From assembly GCF_014654675.1 (NCBI RefSeq), contig NZ_BNBC01000041.1, positions 21,237-85,236 on the forward strand: a stretch of DNA of 64,000 nucleotides, given 5' to 3'. The stretch comes from Streptomyces spiralis. Its GTDB lineage: Bacteria > Actinomycetota > Actinomycetes > Streptomycetales > Streptomycetaceae. Position 1 is the stretch's first letter. Every line of letters starts with the position of its first letter. The notes below the pieces were generated by a model that was not told the DNA's origin, made no database searches, and saw nothing but the letters and a program-made list of their open reading frames with translations. The position numbers were made by a program, and so were the translations under genes. Below, piece after piece: positions 55,929-63,817 of the stretch.

Positions 55929-57290
55929 TCACACCGCGGGGACGCAGCGGCCGTCCTCCGTGCGGTACTGCCACTTCGCGCCGTCGCGCACCAGTTCCCG
56001 CACCGCCGTCACGAACCGCTCCACGTGCTCGTCGGGCGTGCCCGCGCCGAAGCTGACGCGGATGGCGTTGAGGGACTTCTCGCCGGGCGCGGCCTCGGGG
56101 GCGCCGCACTCGCCCTGGGTCTGCGGGTCGCTGCCCAGCAGGGTGCGCACCAGCGGATGGGCGCAGAACAGTCCGTCGCGCACACCGATGCCGTACTCGG
56201 CGGAGAGCGCGGCGGCGAAGTGGGAGCTGTTCCAGCCCTCCACGACGAAGGAGATCACGCCGACGCGCGGGGCGTCGTCCCCGAACAGGGAGAGGATCTT
56301 CACCTCGGGGACGCCGGCGAGACCCTCCCGCACCGTGCGGATCAGGTACTGCTCGCGGGCCACCAGGGTGTCGAAGCCGGCCTCGGTCAGCGCCTTGCAG
56401 GCGGAGGCGATGGAGTAGGCGCCGATGACGTTCGGGGAGCCGGCCTCGTGGCGGGCGGCGCTGTCGTGCCACTCCACGTCCACTCCCCCGTCGGTGCGCC
56501 GCGTGACCCGGCGGCTCGCGCCGCCGCCCGCGAGGTACGGCTCGGCCTCGCGCAGCCAGTCGGCACGGCCCGCGAGGACTCCGGAGCCGAACGGGGCGTA
56601 GAGCTTGTGGCCGGAGAAGGCGACCCAGTCGACGTCGAGGTCCGTGACCGACACCGGGTGGTGCGGGGCGAGCTGGGCGGCGTCCAGGACGATCCGGGCG
56701 CCGTGCGCGTGCGCGGCGGCGGCCAGTTCCCGTACGGGCCACAGCTCGCCGGTGACGTTGGAGGCGCCGGTGACGCAGACCAGGGCCGGGCCGTGCGGAT
56801 CGCGGTCGGCCAGGGCCCGCTCCAGCGTCGACACGGCCTGCTCCGGGGTGCGCGGCGCGTTGAGGTACGTCACCTGCGCGTCCCGCCACGGCAGCAGCGA
56901 GGCGTGGTGCTCGGTCTCGAAGACGAACACCCGGCAGTCGGCCGGGATGGCACGGGCCAGCAGGTTGAGCGAGTCCGTCGTCGAACGGGTGAAGACCACC
57001 TGGTCCCCCTCGCGGCAGCCGAGGAACTCGGCGACCGTCCTGCGGGCGTTCTCGAACAGGTCGGTGGACAGCTGCGAGAGGTAGCCGGCGCCGCGGTGGA
57101 CGCTGCCGTAGTACGGCGCGTACGCCGCCACGTCGTCCCAGACGCGCTGGAGCGCGGGGGCGCTGGCCGCGTAGTCGAGGGCGGCGTAGGTGACCTCACC
57201 ACCCGTCACGAGCGGCACGGTGACATCCCGGCCCAGAACGGGCAGCGGGGCACAAACGGACTGGTCGGCGGCAAGGGTGGAGACGGACAT
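55929..57290 (-). CDS. PLP-dependent aminotransferase class V (cysteine-desulfurase-like) enzyme
   Basis: This 453-residue fold-type I PLP enzyme resembles SufS/CsdA. The motifs are DYAASAPALQRVWDDVA, GSVHRGAGYLSQLSTDLFENARRTVAEFLGCREGDQVVFTRSTTDSLN, CVTGASNVTGELWPV, RIVLDAAQLAPHHPV, VDWVAFSGHKLYAPFGSGVLAGR with the PLP lysine, and SPNVIGAYSIASACKAL. A catalytic Cys as in true desulfurases may be in GECGAPEA, but this is uncertain. A SAM riboswitch lies in its leader, so its product or role is tied to methionine or sulfur metabolism. The ATG at 57290 follows GGGAG at 7 nt. Confidence 0.9.
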   Translation of the reverse strand: MSVSTLAADQSVCAPLPVLGRDVTVPLVTGGEVTYAALDYAASAPALQRVWDDVAAYAPYYGSVHRGAGYLSQLSTDLFENARRTVAEFLGCREGDQVVFTRSTTDSLNLLARAIPADCRVFVFETEHHASLLPWRDAQVTYLNAPRTPEQAVSTLERALADRDPHGPALVCVTGASNVTGELWPVRELAAAAHAHGARIVLDAAQLAPHHPVSVTDLDVDWVAFSGHKLYAPFGSGVLAGRADWLREAEPYLAGGGASRRVTRRTDGGVDVEWHDSAARHEAGSPNVIGAYSIASACKALTEAGFDTLVAREQYLIRTVREGLAGVPEVKILSLFGDDAPRVGVISFVVEGWNSSHFAAALSAEYGIGVRDGLFCAHPLVRTLLGSDPQTQGECGAPEAAPGEKSLNAIRVSFGAGTPDEHVERFVTAVRELVRDGAKWQYRTEDGRCVPAV

Positions 57291-57434
57291 GGGTGAACTC
57301 CCGTGGAAGCAGGCGGAATCACCACGCGAGCGGACACGGCTCGAGCGTGGAGAGAGGTGAAAGGGGGATGCGGAGGCGGGGCTCTGCGGCCCTAGCGCAT
57401 TCGCTTGCTCACGGAAGGCTCCCTCGTACGACCA

Positions 57435-57459
57435 GGACCCCTGGTTTCGCGAGGGGTCC
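57435..57459 (-). terminator. Hairpin in the leader of the PLP-enzyme gene, probable riboswitch expression platform
   Basis: GGACCCC and GGGGTCC pair in a 7-bp stem with an 11-nt loop, between the SAM aptamer and the gene. It could be the conditional terminator or part of the aptamer's 3' domain. Confidence 0.5.
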
Positions 57460-57575
57460 GCGCTTGCCGTAGACCTCGCTGCCTACGACCTGGTCCTCAC
57501 CCGGGGCACCCCGCCACGGACGGAGGGTTGCCGGACAGCCGGCCGGGGCCACATGGCTGTCACTCATGACCTGGA
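57455..57575 (-). ncRNA. SAM riboswitch (SAM-IV type likely)
   Basis: Read on the minus strand: GGTCATGAGTGACAGCCATG, then GGCTGTCCGGCAACCCTCC, then GGCGGGGTGCCCCGGGTGA and GGACC. These are the P1, P2 and P3 core segments of SAM-I/SAM-IV aptamers (GAGTGRCAGC, GGCAACC, GTGCCCCGGGTGA). Actinobacterial copies are mostly SAM-IV. The leader runs about 165 nt further to the PLP-enzyme ATG, leaving space for the extra 3' helices of that class. It should reduce expression when SAM is abundant. Confidence 0.88.
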
Positions 57576-57649
57576 CAGGAACGTACGCGAAGTGATCGTG
57601 GTCCCGCAACCCGAGTCCGGATCGCGGGACCGCGACACCTTCGGTCACG

Positions 57650-57829
57650 CTAGGTCCTGCCGTCGCATTCCCGTCGTCCGCCCGCAGGGCGGGCCGGGCG
57701 GCGTCTGGTGCGTGCGATCGCAAGGCGCCGGAGCGCCCTCGTGGCGGAGCCACGTGGGCGGTTCGGCAACGCCGCGAGCGTGCGTGCCAGGCGCCGCCGG
57801 GCAGGCGGGAATGTGACGGCAGGACCTAG
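57650..57829. mobile_element. MITE-like palindromic element 1, at the trpD stop codon
   Basis: The 180-bp element begins CTAGGTCCTGCCGTCG and ends with the inverted copy, giving 23 of 24 matching terminal bases. The inner part is also an imperfect inverted repeat, so the whole element can fold into one long hairpin. Both ends carry CTAG, consistent with target duplication or a conserved terminus. The right CTAG (57826-57829) contains the TAG stop of trpD. It has no coding capacity. I recognise the sequence style from many Streptomyces genomes but cannot name a transposase parent. Confidence 0.75.
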
Positions 57830-58890
57830 GTGTTGCTGGCCGCCACCCAGCGCTCCAGCGTGCGTCGGGCCGCGCCGGAGTCGATGGACTCCGCCGCCTT
57901 CTCCATGCCGGCCCGGATCTGCTCCACCAGCGTCCCGGAGCCCGGCTCCAGGGCCACCAGGGCCGCCGCCGAGTTCAGCAGCACGGCGTCCCGTACGGGG
58001 CCCTGCTCGCCGTCCAGCAGGCGACGGGCGACCTCCGCGTTGTAGGAGGCGTCGGCGCCGCGCAGGGCCTCCACGGGCACCAGGTCGATGCCGACCTCCC
58101 GCGGGTCGAAGGCCTCCTCGGTGACCTTGCCGTCCCTGACCACCCACACCCGCGAGGTCGCGGTGGTGGTCAGCTCGTCGAGGCCGTCGTCACCGCGGAA
58201 GACCAGGGAGGAGTTGCCGCGCTCGGCGAAGACGCCCGCCACGATCGGCGCCATGCGCAGGTCGGCGACGCCGACGGCCTGCGCCTTGACCCTGGCCGGA
58301 TTGGTCAGCGGGCCAAGGAAGTTGAACGTGGTGCGGATGCCCAGCTGCCCGCGCGCGGCGGCGACATGGCGCAGGGCCGGGTGGAACTTCACCGCGAAGC
58401 AGAAGGTGATGCCGGCCTCCTCCGCCACCTGGGCCACCCGCTGCGGGGTCAGCTCCAGATTGACGCCCAGCTTCTCCAGCACGTCGGAGGCGCCGGACGC
58501 CGACGACGCGGCACGGTTGCCGTGCTTGACGACCTTCGTGCCCGTGCCCGCGACGACGATCGAGGACATCGTGGAGATGTTCACCGTCTTCGCGCCGTCA
58601 CCGCCGGTGCCGACGATGTCGACGGTCGACCCGGGGACCTCGATCACGTTCGCGTGCTCGTACATCGCCCGGACCAGGCCGGTGATCTCCTGCACCGTCT
58701 CGCCCTTGGCGCGCAGCGCCACGGCGAAACCGGCGATCTGGGCGTCCGTCGCCTCGCCCCGCATGATCCGGTCCATCGCCCAGGCGGTGTCCTCCGCGCT
58801 CTGGTCGTGGCCCTCCAGCAGTCCGTTCAGCACCCGGGGCCAGGAACGGCCCGCCGCGGTGTCGCCTCCAGCGGGGGTCACAGCGCTCAT
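57826..58890 (-). CDS. trpD: Anthranilate phosphoribosyltransferase
   Basis: TrpD transfers phosphoribose from PRPP to anthranilate in tryptophan biosynthesis. The 354-residue protein has the PRPP loop VDIVGTGGDGAKTVNISTMSSIVVAG near residues 95-120. It then has VKHGNRAASSASGASDVLEKLGVN, HPALRHVAAARGQLGIRTTFNFLGPLTNPA, and SRVWVVRDGKVTEE. All key residues look intact. The ATG at 58890 follows AGGAG at 6 nt. Its stop codon is a TAG inside a CTAG that is also the end of MITE-like element 1. The C-terminus ASNT may have been altered by the insertion. Confidence 0.96.
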   Translation of the reverse strand: MSAVTPAGGDTAAGRSWPRVLNGLLEGHDQSAEDTAWAMDRIMRGEATDAQIAGFAVALRAKGETVQEITGLVRAMYEHANVIEVPGSTVDIVGTGGDGAKTVNISTMSSIVVAGTGTKVVKHGNRAASSASGASDVLEKLGVNLELTPQRVAQVAEEAGITFCFAVKFHPALRHVAAARGQLGIRTTFNFLGPLTNPARVKAQAVGVADLRMAPIVAGVFAERGNSSLVFRGDDGLDELTTTATSRVWVVRDGKVTEEAFDPREVGIDLVPVEALRGADASYNAEVARRLLDGEQGPVRDAVLLNSAAALVALEPGSGTLVEQIRAGMEKAAESIDSGAARRTLERWVAASNT

Positions 58891-58973
58891 ATGCCGCTCC
58901 TGGGTGGGTTCGGTGTCCCGGGCTACGGGACGCGGGTCTCGACGGCTCCAGCCTATCCAGCCCGGGGGCACGG

Positions 58974-59010
58974 CGAAGGGCCCCGTCCGGGGTTCGGACG
59001 GGGCCCTTCG
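58974..59010 (-). terminator. Strong terminator of the qcr operon
   Basis: A perfect 15-bp stem (CGAAGGGCCCCGTCC pairing with its complement) with a 7-nt loop lies 32 nt downstream of the qcrB stop and 84 nt upstream of the trpD start. It isolates the respiratory operon from trpD. Confidence 0.9.
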
Positions 59011-59041
59011 ACCGTGGCGTGGCGACGCTCGGATTCAGTGA

Positions 59042-60679
59042 TCAGTGGTGGCCGTGGCCGCTCGTGATCTCCTTGTACTCCTCGACGGTCGGCTTCGGGA
59101 TCTGGCTTTCCTCGCCGTAGAACGCGCCGCTGAGCTTGGCGCGCAGCTTCTTCGTGCCGGAGATCTTCCGCTCGACGCCGTTCTCGTCGACCGTCGGACC
59201 GAGCTCGAGCGGCTCGTACTGGTGGTGAGCGGTGAGGGTGTAGAGCTGCTCCTGGCTGAGCGGCTCGTGGACCTCGATGAACTCACCGTGCGGCAGGCGC
59301 TTGATGATGCCCGACTCGCGGCCGTGCAGCACCTTGTCCTTGTCCCGGCGCTGCAGGCCGAGGCAGATCCGCTTGGTGACGACGAACACGAGGACCGGCA
59401 CGACGAAGAACGAGACCCGGACGAACCAGGTGATCGCGTTGATCGACAGATGGAAGTGGGTGGCCCACAGGTCGTTTCCACCGCCGACCAGCAGCACGAA
59501 GTACCAGGCGATCCACGCGGCACCGAAGGCCGTGCGGGTCGGGGCGTTGCGCGGACGGTCCAGGATGTGGTGCTCGCGCCTGTCGCCGGTGACCCAGGCC
59601 TCCAGGAACGGATAGATCGCGATCGCCACCAGGACCAGGGGGAAGATCACCAGGGGTACGAACACGCCCAGCACGAGCGTGTGGCCCCAGAAGTTGATCT
59701 CCCAGCCCGGCATCGTACGGATCAGGCCCTCGGAGAAGCCCATGTACCAGTCGGGCTGGGCTCCGGTGGACACCTGGTCCGGACGGTAGGGGCCGATGGC
59801 CCAGATCGGGTTGATCTGCGCGACCGCCGCGATGGCCGCGATGACACCGAAGACCAGGAAGAAGAAGCCTCCGGCCTTGGCCATGTAGACCGGCAGCAGC
59901 GGCATGCCGACGACGTTGTTGTTGGTCTTGCCGGGGCCCGCGAACTGCGTGTGCTTGTGGTAGAAGACCAGGATCAGGTGGCCGACCACCAGGCCGAGCA
60001 TGATGCCCGGCAGCAGCAGGATGTGGATCGAGTAGAACCGGGCCACGAAGTCGTGACCGGGGAACTCGCCGCCGAAGAGGAAGAACGACAGGTACGTGCC
60101 GATGATCGGCACGGACAGGATCGCACCCTCCATGAAGCGGACACCGGTGCCGGAGAGCAGGTCGTCCGGGAGCGAGTAGCCGGTGAAGCCGGTGAACATG
60201 CCGAGGACGAACAGCAGGAAGCCGAACATCCAGTTGATCTCACGCGGCTTGCGGAACGCACCGGTGAAGAACACGCGCATCATGTGCACGAACATGCCGG
60301 CGAGGAAGACCAGCGCGGCCCAGTGGTGGATCTGCCGGATGAGCAGACCACCGCGCACCTCGAAGGAGATGTGCAGGGTCGAGTTGAACGCCTCGCTCAT
60401 CAGCTGTCCCTGGAGCGGGACGTAGCTGCCGTGGTACACCACCTCGTTCATCGAGGGGTGGAAGAACAGCGTCAGATACACACCCGTGAGGATGATGATC
60501 AGGAAGCTGTAGAGGCAGACCTCACCCAACATGAACGACCAGTGGTCGGGGAAGATCTTGCGCATGTTCGCCTTGGCCAGGCTGTAGATGCCCAGCCGGC
60601 CGTCGACCCAGTCGGCGAGCTTCTCGCCGGCCGGTTCCTTCCCGCGCGAGCGGGTCGTGTTGCTCGCTGTAGTACTCAT
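59042..60679 (-). CDS. qcrB: Cytochrome bc1 complex cytochrome b subunit QcrB
   Basis: QcrB is the di-haem cytochrome b of the menaquinol:cytochrome c oxidoreductase in the cytoplasmic membrane. The 545-residue protein has about nine membrane helices and the haem-ligand regions RQIHHWAALVFLAGMFVHMMRVFFTGAFRKPRE and ARFYSIHILLLPGIMLGLVVGHLILVFYHKHTQF. The quinol site has PDWYMG in place of PEWY. Actinobacterial QcrB has a long cytoplasmic C-terminal tail, seen here from about residue 420 (HHQYEPLELGPTVDENG). The start overlaps the qcrA stop by ATGA. Length and motifs are normal. Confidence 0.97.
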   Translation of the reverse strand: MSTTASNTTRSRGKEPAGEKLADWVDGRLGIYSLAKANMRKIFPDHWSFMLGEVCLYSFLIIILTGVYLTLFFHPSMNEVVYHGSYVPLQGQLMSEAFNSTLHISFEVRGGLLIRQIHHWAALVFLAGMFVHMMRVFFTGAFRKPREINWMFGFLLFVLGMFTGFTGYSLPDDLLSGTGVRFMEGAILSVPIIGTYLSFFLFGGEFPGHDFVARFYSIHILLLPGIMLGLVVGHLILVFYHKHTQFAGPGKTNNNVVGMPLLPVYMAKAGGFFFLVFGVIAAIAAVAQINPIWAIGPYRPDQVSTGAQPDWYMGFSEGLIRTMPGWEINFWGHTLVLGVFVPLVIFPLVLVAIAIYPFLEAWVTGDRREHHILDRPRNAPTRTAFGAAWIAWYFVLLVGGGNDLWATHFHLSINAITWFVRVSFFVVPVLVFVVTKRICLGLQRRDKDKVLHGRESGIIKRLPHGEFIEVHEPLSQEQLYTLTAHHQYEPLELGPTVDENGVERKISGTKKLRAKLSGAFYGEESQIPKPTVEEYKEITSGHGHH

Positions 60680-61734
60680 CCGCGCTCCCAGAATGCAGGA
60701 CCGACGGGCTCCTCGAAGTCGCCGAGCGCCTGGAGGTAACCCTCGCTGTCCACGCCGATGCGCAGCTGCGGCAGGGCGTGACCGGCGGGGCCGAAGATCA
60801 CTCGGGCACCGTCGGAGAGGTCGAAGGTGGACTGGTGGCACGGGCACAGCACGTGGTGCGTCTGCTGCTCGTACAGGGAGATCGGGCAGCCGACGTGGGT
60901 GCAGATCTTCGAGTACGCCACGATGCCCTGGTGCGACCACTCCAGCTCGCGCTTGTCCTTGATGTTGTCCGGCTGGAGCCGGACGATCATCAGGGCCGCC
61001 TTGGCGATCTCGGTCTGGAAGTCCTCGTTCGTCTCCTCCAGGCCGTCGGGCTTGGCGAAGGTGAGCGAGCCGACGGCGACGTCCTCGGGACGCAGCGGCT
61101 GGTTGGTGTTCATGTTGACCAGGCGCTTGCCCTTGGCCCACATGGTGTGGCGGAGGCTGGTCCCGGGCAGCGTCCCGAGGTCGCGCAGCAGGAACAGGCC
61201 GGACAGCGGCACCAGGGTGAGCGCACCCAGCATGGTGTTGCGGATCAGCGGACGGCGGCCGATCGCGGACTCCTTGGCGCCCTGCTTGAAGTCGGCGTGG
61301 ACCTTCGTGCGGACCTCGGGGGACGCCTCGATCGGGTGACGCTCGTCGGCGATCTCCGCGTCGGACATCAGGGTGCGGGCCCAGTGGACCGCGCCCGCGC
61401 CGATGCAGAACAGCGCCACGCCGAGGGTCAGGCCCAGCGCGAAGTTCATCGCGCTGACGTGCCCGATCGGGAAGACGTAGATCGACTTGTCGTTCGGGAT
61501 CGTCACGTAGGAGGCGATGAAGCCGATGGTGGCCAGCATCGACACCGTGAACAGCAGGGCGACGGCGCGCTCGGACCGCTTGGCGGCCCGCTCGTCGATG
61601 TCCTGGATCCGGTGCTCGTGGGGCGGCAGGCCCGGGTCGGCGAACGGGTTCTTCTCGTCCGCGACCCTCACGGCGCCGTGCGGTGCGCCCTGCTCGGCAG
61701 GCAGGTTCTCTTCTGGAATGTCTTGGCTACTCAT
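60676..61734 (-). CDS. qcrA: Rieske iron-sulfur subunit QcrA
   Basis: QcrA carries the [2Fe-2S] cluster of the bc1 complex. The 352-residue protein has an N-terminal hydrophilic part and three membrane helices (about 50-200), as in the actinobacterial three-helix type. The Rieske domain shows CTHVGCPISLY and CPCHQSTFDLSDG, whose two Cys and two His ligate the cluster. GPAGHALPQLRI follows. The start overlaps the qcrC stop by ATGA, and the stop overlaps qcrB. The tandem overlaps predict tight translational coupling of ctaE-qcrC-qcrA-qcrB downstream members. Confidence 0.97.
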   Translation of the reverse strand: MSSQDIPEENLPAEQGAPHGAVRVADEKNPFADPGLPPHEHRIQDIDERAAKRSERAVALLFTVSMLATIGFIASYVTIPNDKSIYVFPIGHVSAMNFALGLTLGVALFCIGAGAVHWARTLMSDAEIADERHPIEASPEVRTKVHADFKQGAKESAIGRRPLIRNTMLGALTLVPLSGLFLLRDLGTLPGTSLRHTMWAKGKRLVNMNTNQPLRPEDVAVGSLTFAKPDGLEETNEDFQTEIAKAALMIVRLQPDNIKDKRELEWSHQGIVAYSKICTHVGCPISLYEQQTHHVLCPCHQSTFDLSDGARVIFGPAGHALPQLRIGVDSEGYLQALGDFEEPVGPAFWERG

Positions 61735-62540
61735 GACTTCTTGGCCTTTGCGGTCCGGGCGGCGACCCACACGGCGACGGCGATCAGTGCGCCGAGGCCG
61801 AAGATCCACGCGAACAGACCCTCACTGACCGGCCCGAGGCCGCCCAGCTCCAGACCGCCCGGGTTCACCGTCTCGTCGCTGTTGACCGCGTTCAGGTACG
61901 CGATGATGTCCTTCTTGTTCTTCGACGACAGCGTGGTGTCGGGGAAGGAGGGCATGTTCTGCGGGCCGGTCTGCATGGCCTCGTAGATGTGCCTCGGCGC
62001 GACGCCCTCGAGGTCCGGGGCGAACTTGCCGTGCGTGAGCGCACCGCCCTTGCCGGTGAAGTTGTGGCACTGCGCGCAGTTGGTGCGGAACAGCTCGCCG
62101 CCCTTGGCGATGTCCGCGCCCTCCGGGCTGTACTCGTTCTTCGTCGGCACGTTGGGGCCGGCGCCCAGGGAGGCGATGTAGGCCGCGAGCTGGTCGATCT
62201 CGCCCTGGCTGTAGATGACCTTCTTGCGCGGGACCTGCGCGCCCGGCTGCTGGGCCGGCATACGGCCCGTACCGACCTGGAAGTCGACTGCCGCAGCGCC
62301 CACGCCCACCAGGGACGGACCGTCAGTGGTGCCCTGACCACCGGTGCCGTGGCAGCTGGCGCAGCCGACCTCGTAGAGCTTCTTGCCCTCCTCGATGGTG
62401 AGGGACTGGGCGGAGTCGTCGGCCTTCGCCTTGCTCGCGGGCGCGAACGCGGTGTACAGCCCCCCCGTGGCCGCCAGCGCGAGAAGTAGGACGACGACCG
62501 CCGCCAGCGGATGGCGTCGTCGTGCGGAGAGCTTTTTCAC
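61731..62540 (-). CDS. qcrC: Di-haem cytochrome c subunit QcrC
   Basis: QcrC is the cytochrome c1/cc subunit that passes electrons directly to cytochrome aa3 in actinobacteria, replacing a soluble cytochrome c. The 269-residue protein has an N-terminal membrane anchor (PLAAVVVLLLALAATGGLYTA). Two CxxCH haem-binding motifs follow: GCASCHGTGG near residue 54 and NCAQCHNFTG near residue 155. A C-terminal membrane helix is FAWIFGLGALIAVAVWVAA. The GTG at 62540 follows AATCC without a strong ribosome-binding site. It is 61 bp from ctaE. Confidence 0.97.
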   Translation of the reverse strand: MKKLSARRRHPLAAVVVLLLALAATGGLYTAFAPASKAKADDSAQSLTIEEGKKLYEVGCASCHGTGGQGTTDGPSLVGVGAAAVDFQVGTGRMPAQQPGAQVPRKKVIYSQGEIDQLAAYIASLGAGPNVPTKNEYSPEGADIAKGGELFRTNCAQCHNFTGKGGALTHGKFAPDLEGVAPRHIYEAMQTGPQNMPSFPDTTLSSKNKKDIIAYLNAVNSDETVNPGGLELGGLGPVSEGLFAWIFGLGALIAVAVWVAARTAKAKKS

Positions 62541-62601
62541 GGATTACCCCGGTGTCAGGATCTTCTGCGTCGATGCTTGCGGACTTGGATCGGTTCGTCG
62601 G

Positions 62602-63222
62602 CTACTTGATCAGGTAGATCGTGGCGAAGAGGCCGATCCAGACGACATCGACGAAGTGCCAGTAGTAGGACACGACGATGGCCGCGGTCGCCTGCTCGTG
62701 GGTGAACCTCCGGGCCGCGTAGGTGCGGCCGAGGACCAGCAGGAAGGCGATGAGACCGCCCGTCACGTGCAGGCCGTGGAAGCCGGTGGTCAGGTAGAAC
62801 ACCGAGCCGTACGGGTCGGAGGAGAGCGAGAGGCCGTCCTCCTTCACCAGGCTCGTGTACTCGTAGATCTGACCGCCGATGAAGATCGCACCCATGATGA
62901 AGGTGACGATGAACCAGCCCCGGAGCTTCTTCACGTCACCGCGCTCGGCGGCGAACACGCCGAGCTGGCAGGTGAGCGAGGAGAGCACCAGGATCGTGGT
63001 GTTCACCGAAGAGAAGGGGACGTTGAGATGGTCCGCCATCGACTTCCAGTGATCGGGTCCCGTCACCGATCGCAGGGTGAAGTACATCGCGAAGAGGGCC
63101 GCGAAGAACATCAGCTCGGAACTCAGCCAGATGATGGTTCCGACGCTGGTGAGGTTCGGCCGGTTGACCGACGGGTGCGCGTGCCCGGTTTCTACTGTCG
63201 TTGCTGTCGCCACGACCGACAT
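62602..63222 (-). CDS. ctaE: Cytochrome c oxidase subunit III (CtaE)
   Basis: CtaE is the subunit III of the aa3-type terminal oxidase. The 206-residue protein has five membrane helices (NLTSVGTIIWLSSELMFFAALFAMYF...) and the conserved GFHGLHVTGGLIAFLLVLGRTY and YYWHFVDVVWIGLFATIYL at the C-terminus. Clustering of ctaE with the bc1 genes is standard in Streptomyces and supports a bc1-aa3 supercomplex. It is the first gene of this minus-strand operon, so its promoter lies in the region between 63223 and 63418. Confidence 0.96.
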   Translation of the reverse strand: MSVVATATTVETGHAHPSVNRPNLTSVGTIIWLSSELMFFAALFAMYFTLRSVTGPDHWKSMADHLNVPFSSVNTTILVLSSLTCQLGVFAAERGDVKKLRGWFIVTFIMGAIFIGGQIYEYTSLVKEDGLSLSSDPYGSVFYLTTGFHGLHVTGGLIAFLLVLGRTYAARRFTHEQATAAIVVSYYWHFVDVVWIGLFATIYLIK

Positions 63223-63418
63223 TATGTCGGTCGCTTATCTCGCGCTCACTCCGGGGGGTGCCGTTCGGAGTGTTGGCGGGGTGTGCCCAGCTCGTATGGC
63301 CCATCGAAGGGGTGTTCCAAGCGGTGTTGACCAGGAGTTGAAGGGAGTAGCATCCGCGCCATCGGTACCCGGAAGTTCCCGACCCTAGCTGTGTCTTCTC
63401 GAGATGCGTGGAGGAACA

Positions 63419-63817
63419 ATGCAGGCGACCGCCACGGTGCTGGTCTACAGCGACGACGCGGGCACCAGGGAGCAGGTGCGGCTGGCCACCGGCCGCAGGC
63501 CTGCCCAGGACGCGCCGGTCGTCGAGTTCGTGGAGTGCGCCACCCCCGCGGCCGTGCTCAGTGAGCTGGAGCGGGGCGGGATCGACGTCTGCGTCCTGGA
63601 CGGCGAGGCCGTGCCCATGGGCGGCATGGGGATGTGCCGGCAGATCAAGGACGAGGTCTTCGACTGCCCTCCGGTGCTGCTGCTCATCGGGCGTCCGCAG
63701 GATGCCTGGCTGGCCACGTGGAGCCGGGCCGACGCGGCGGTCACCCTGCCGGTGGAGCCGGTGGAGTTCGCCGCCGCGCTGGCGTCTCTGCTGCGGAGGA
63801 AGGCCCTGGCCGCCTAG
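63419..63817 (+). CDS. Orphan receiver-like domain protein
   Basis: This 132-residue protein has the length and pattern of a CheY-like receiver domain. ATVLVYSDDAGTREQVRLA holds the acidic pocket, DVCVLDGEAVPMGGMG the presumed phosphoacceptor Asp near residue 60, and LLLIGRPQDAWLATW the later strand. The conserved switch Lys is not obvious, so phosphorylation competence is uncertain. It has no output domain. The ATG at 63419 follows GGAGG 4 nt upstream. It is divergent from ctaE, suggesting a link to respiration. The TAG stop is completed at the boundary of MITE-like element 2. Confidence 0.85.
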   Translation: MQATATVLVYSDDAGTREQVRLATGRRPAQDAPVVEFVECATPAAVLSELERGGIDVCVLDGEAVPMGGMGMCRQIKDEVFDCPPVLLLIGRPQDAWLATWSRADAAVTLPVEPVEFAAALASLLRRKALAA

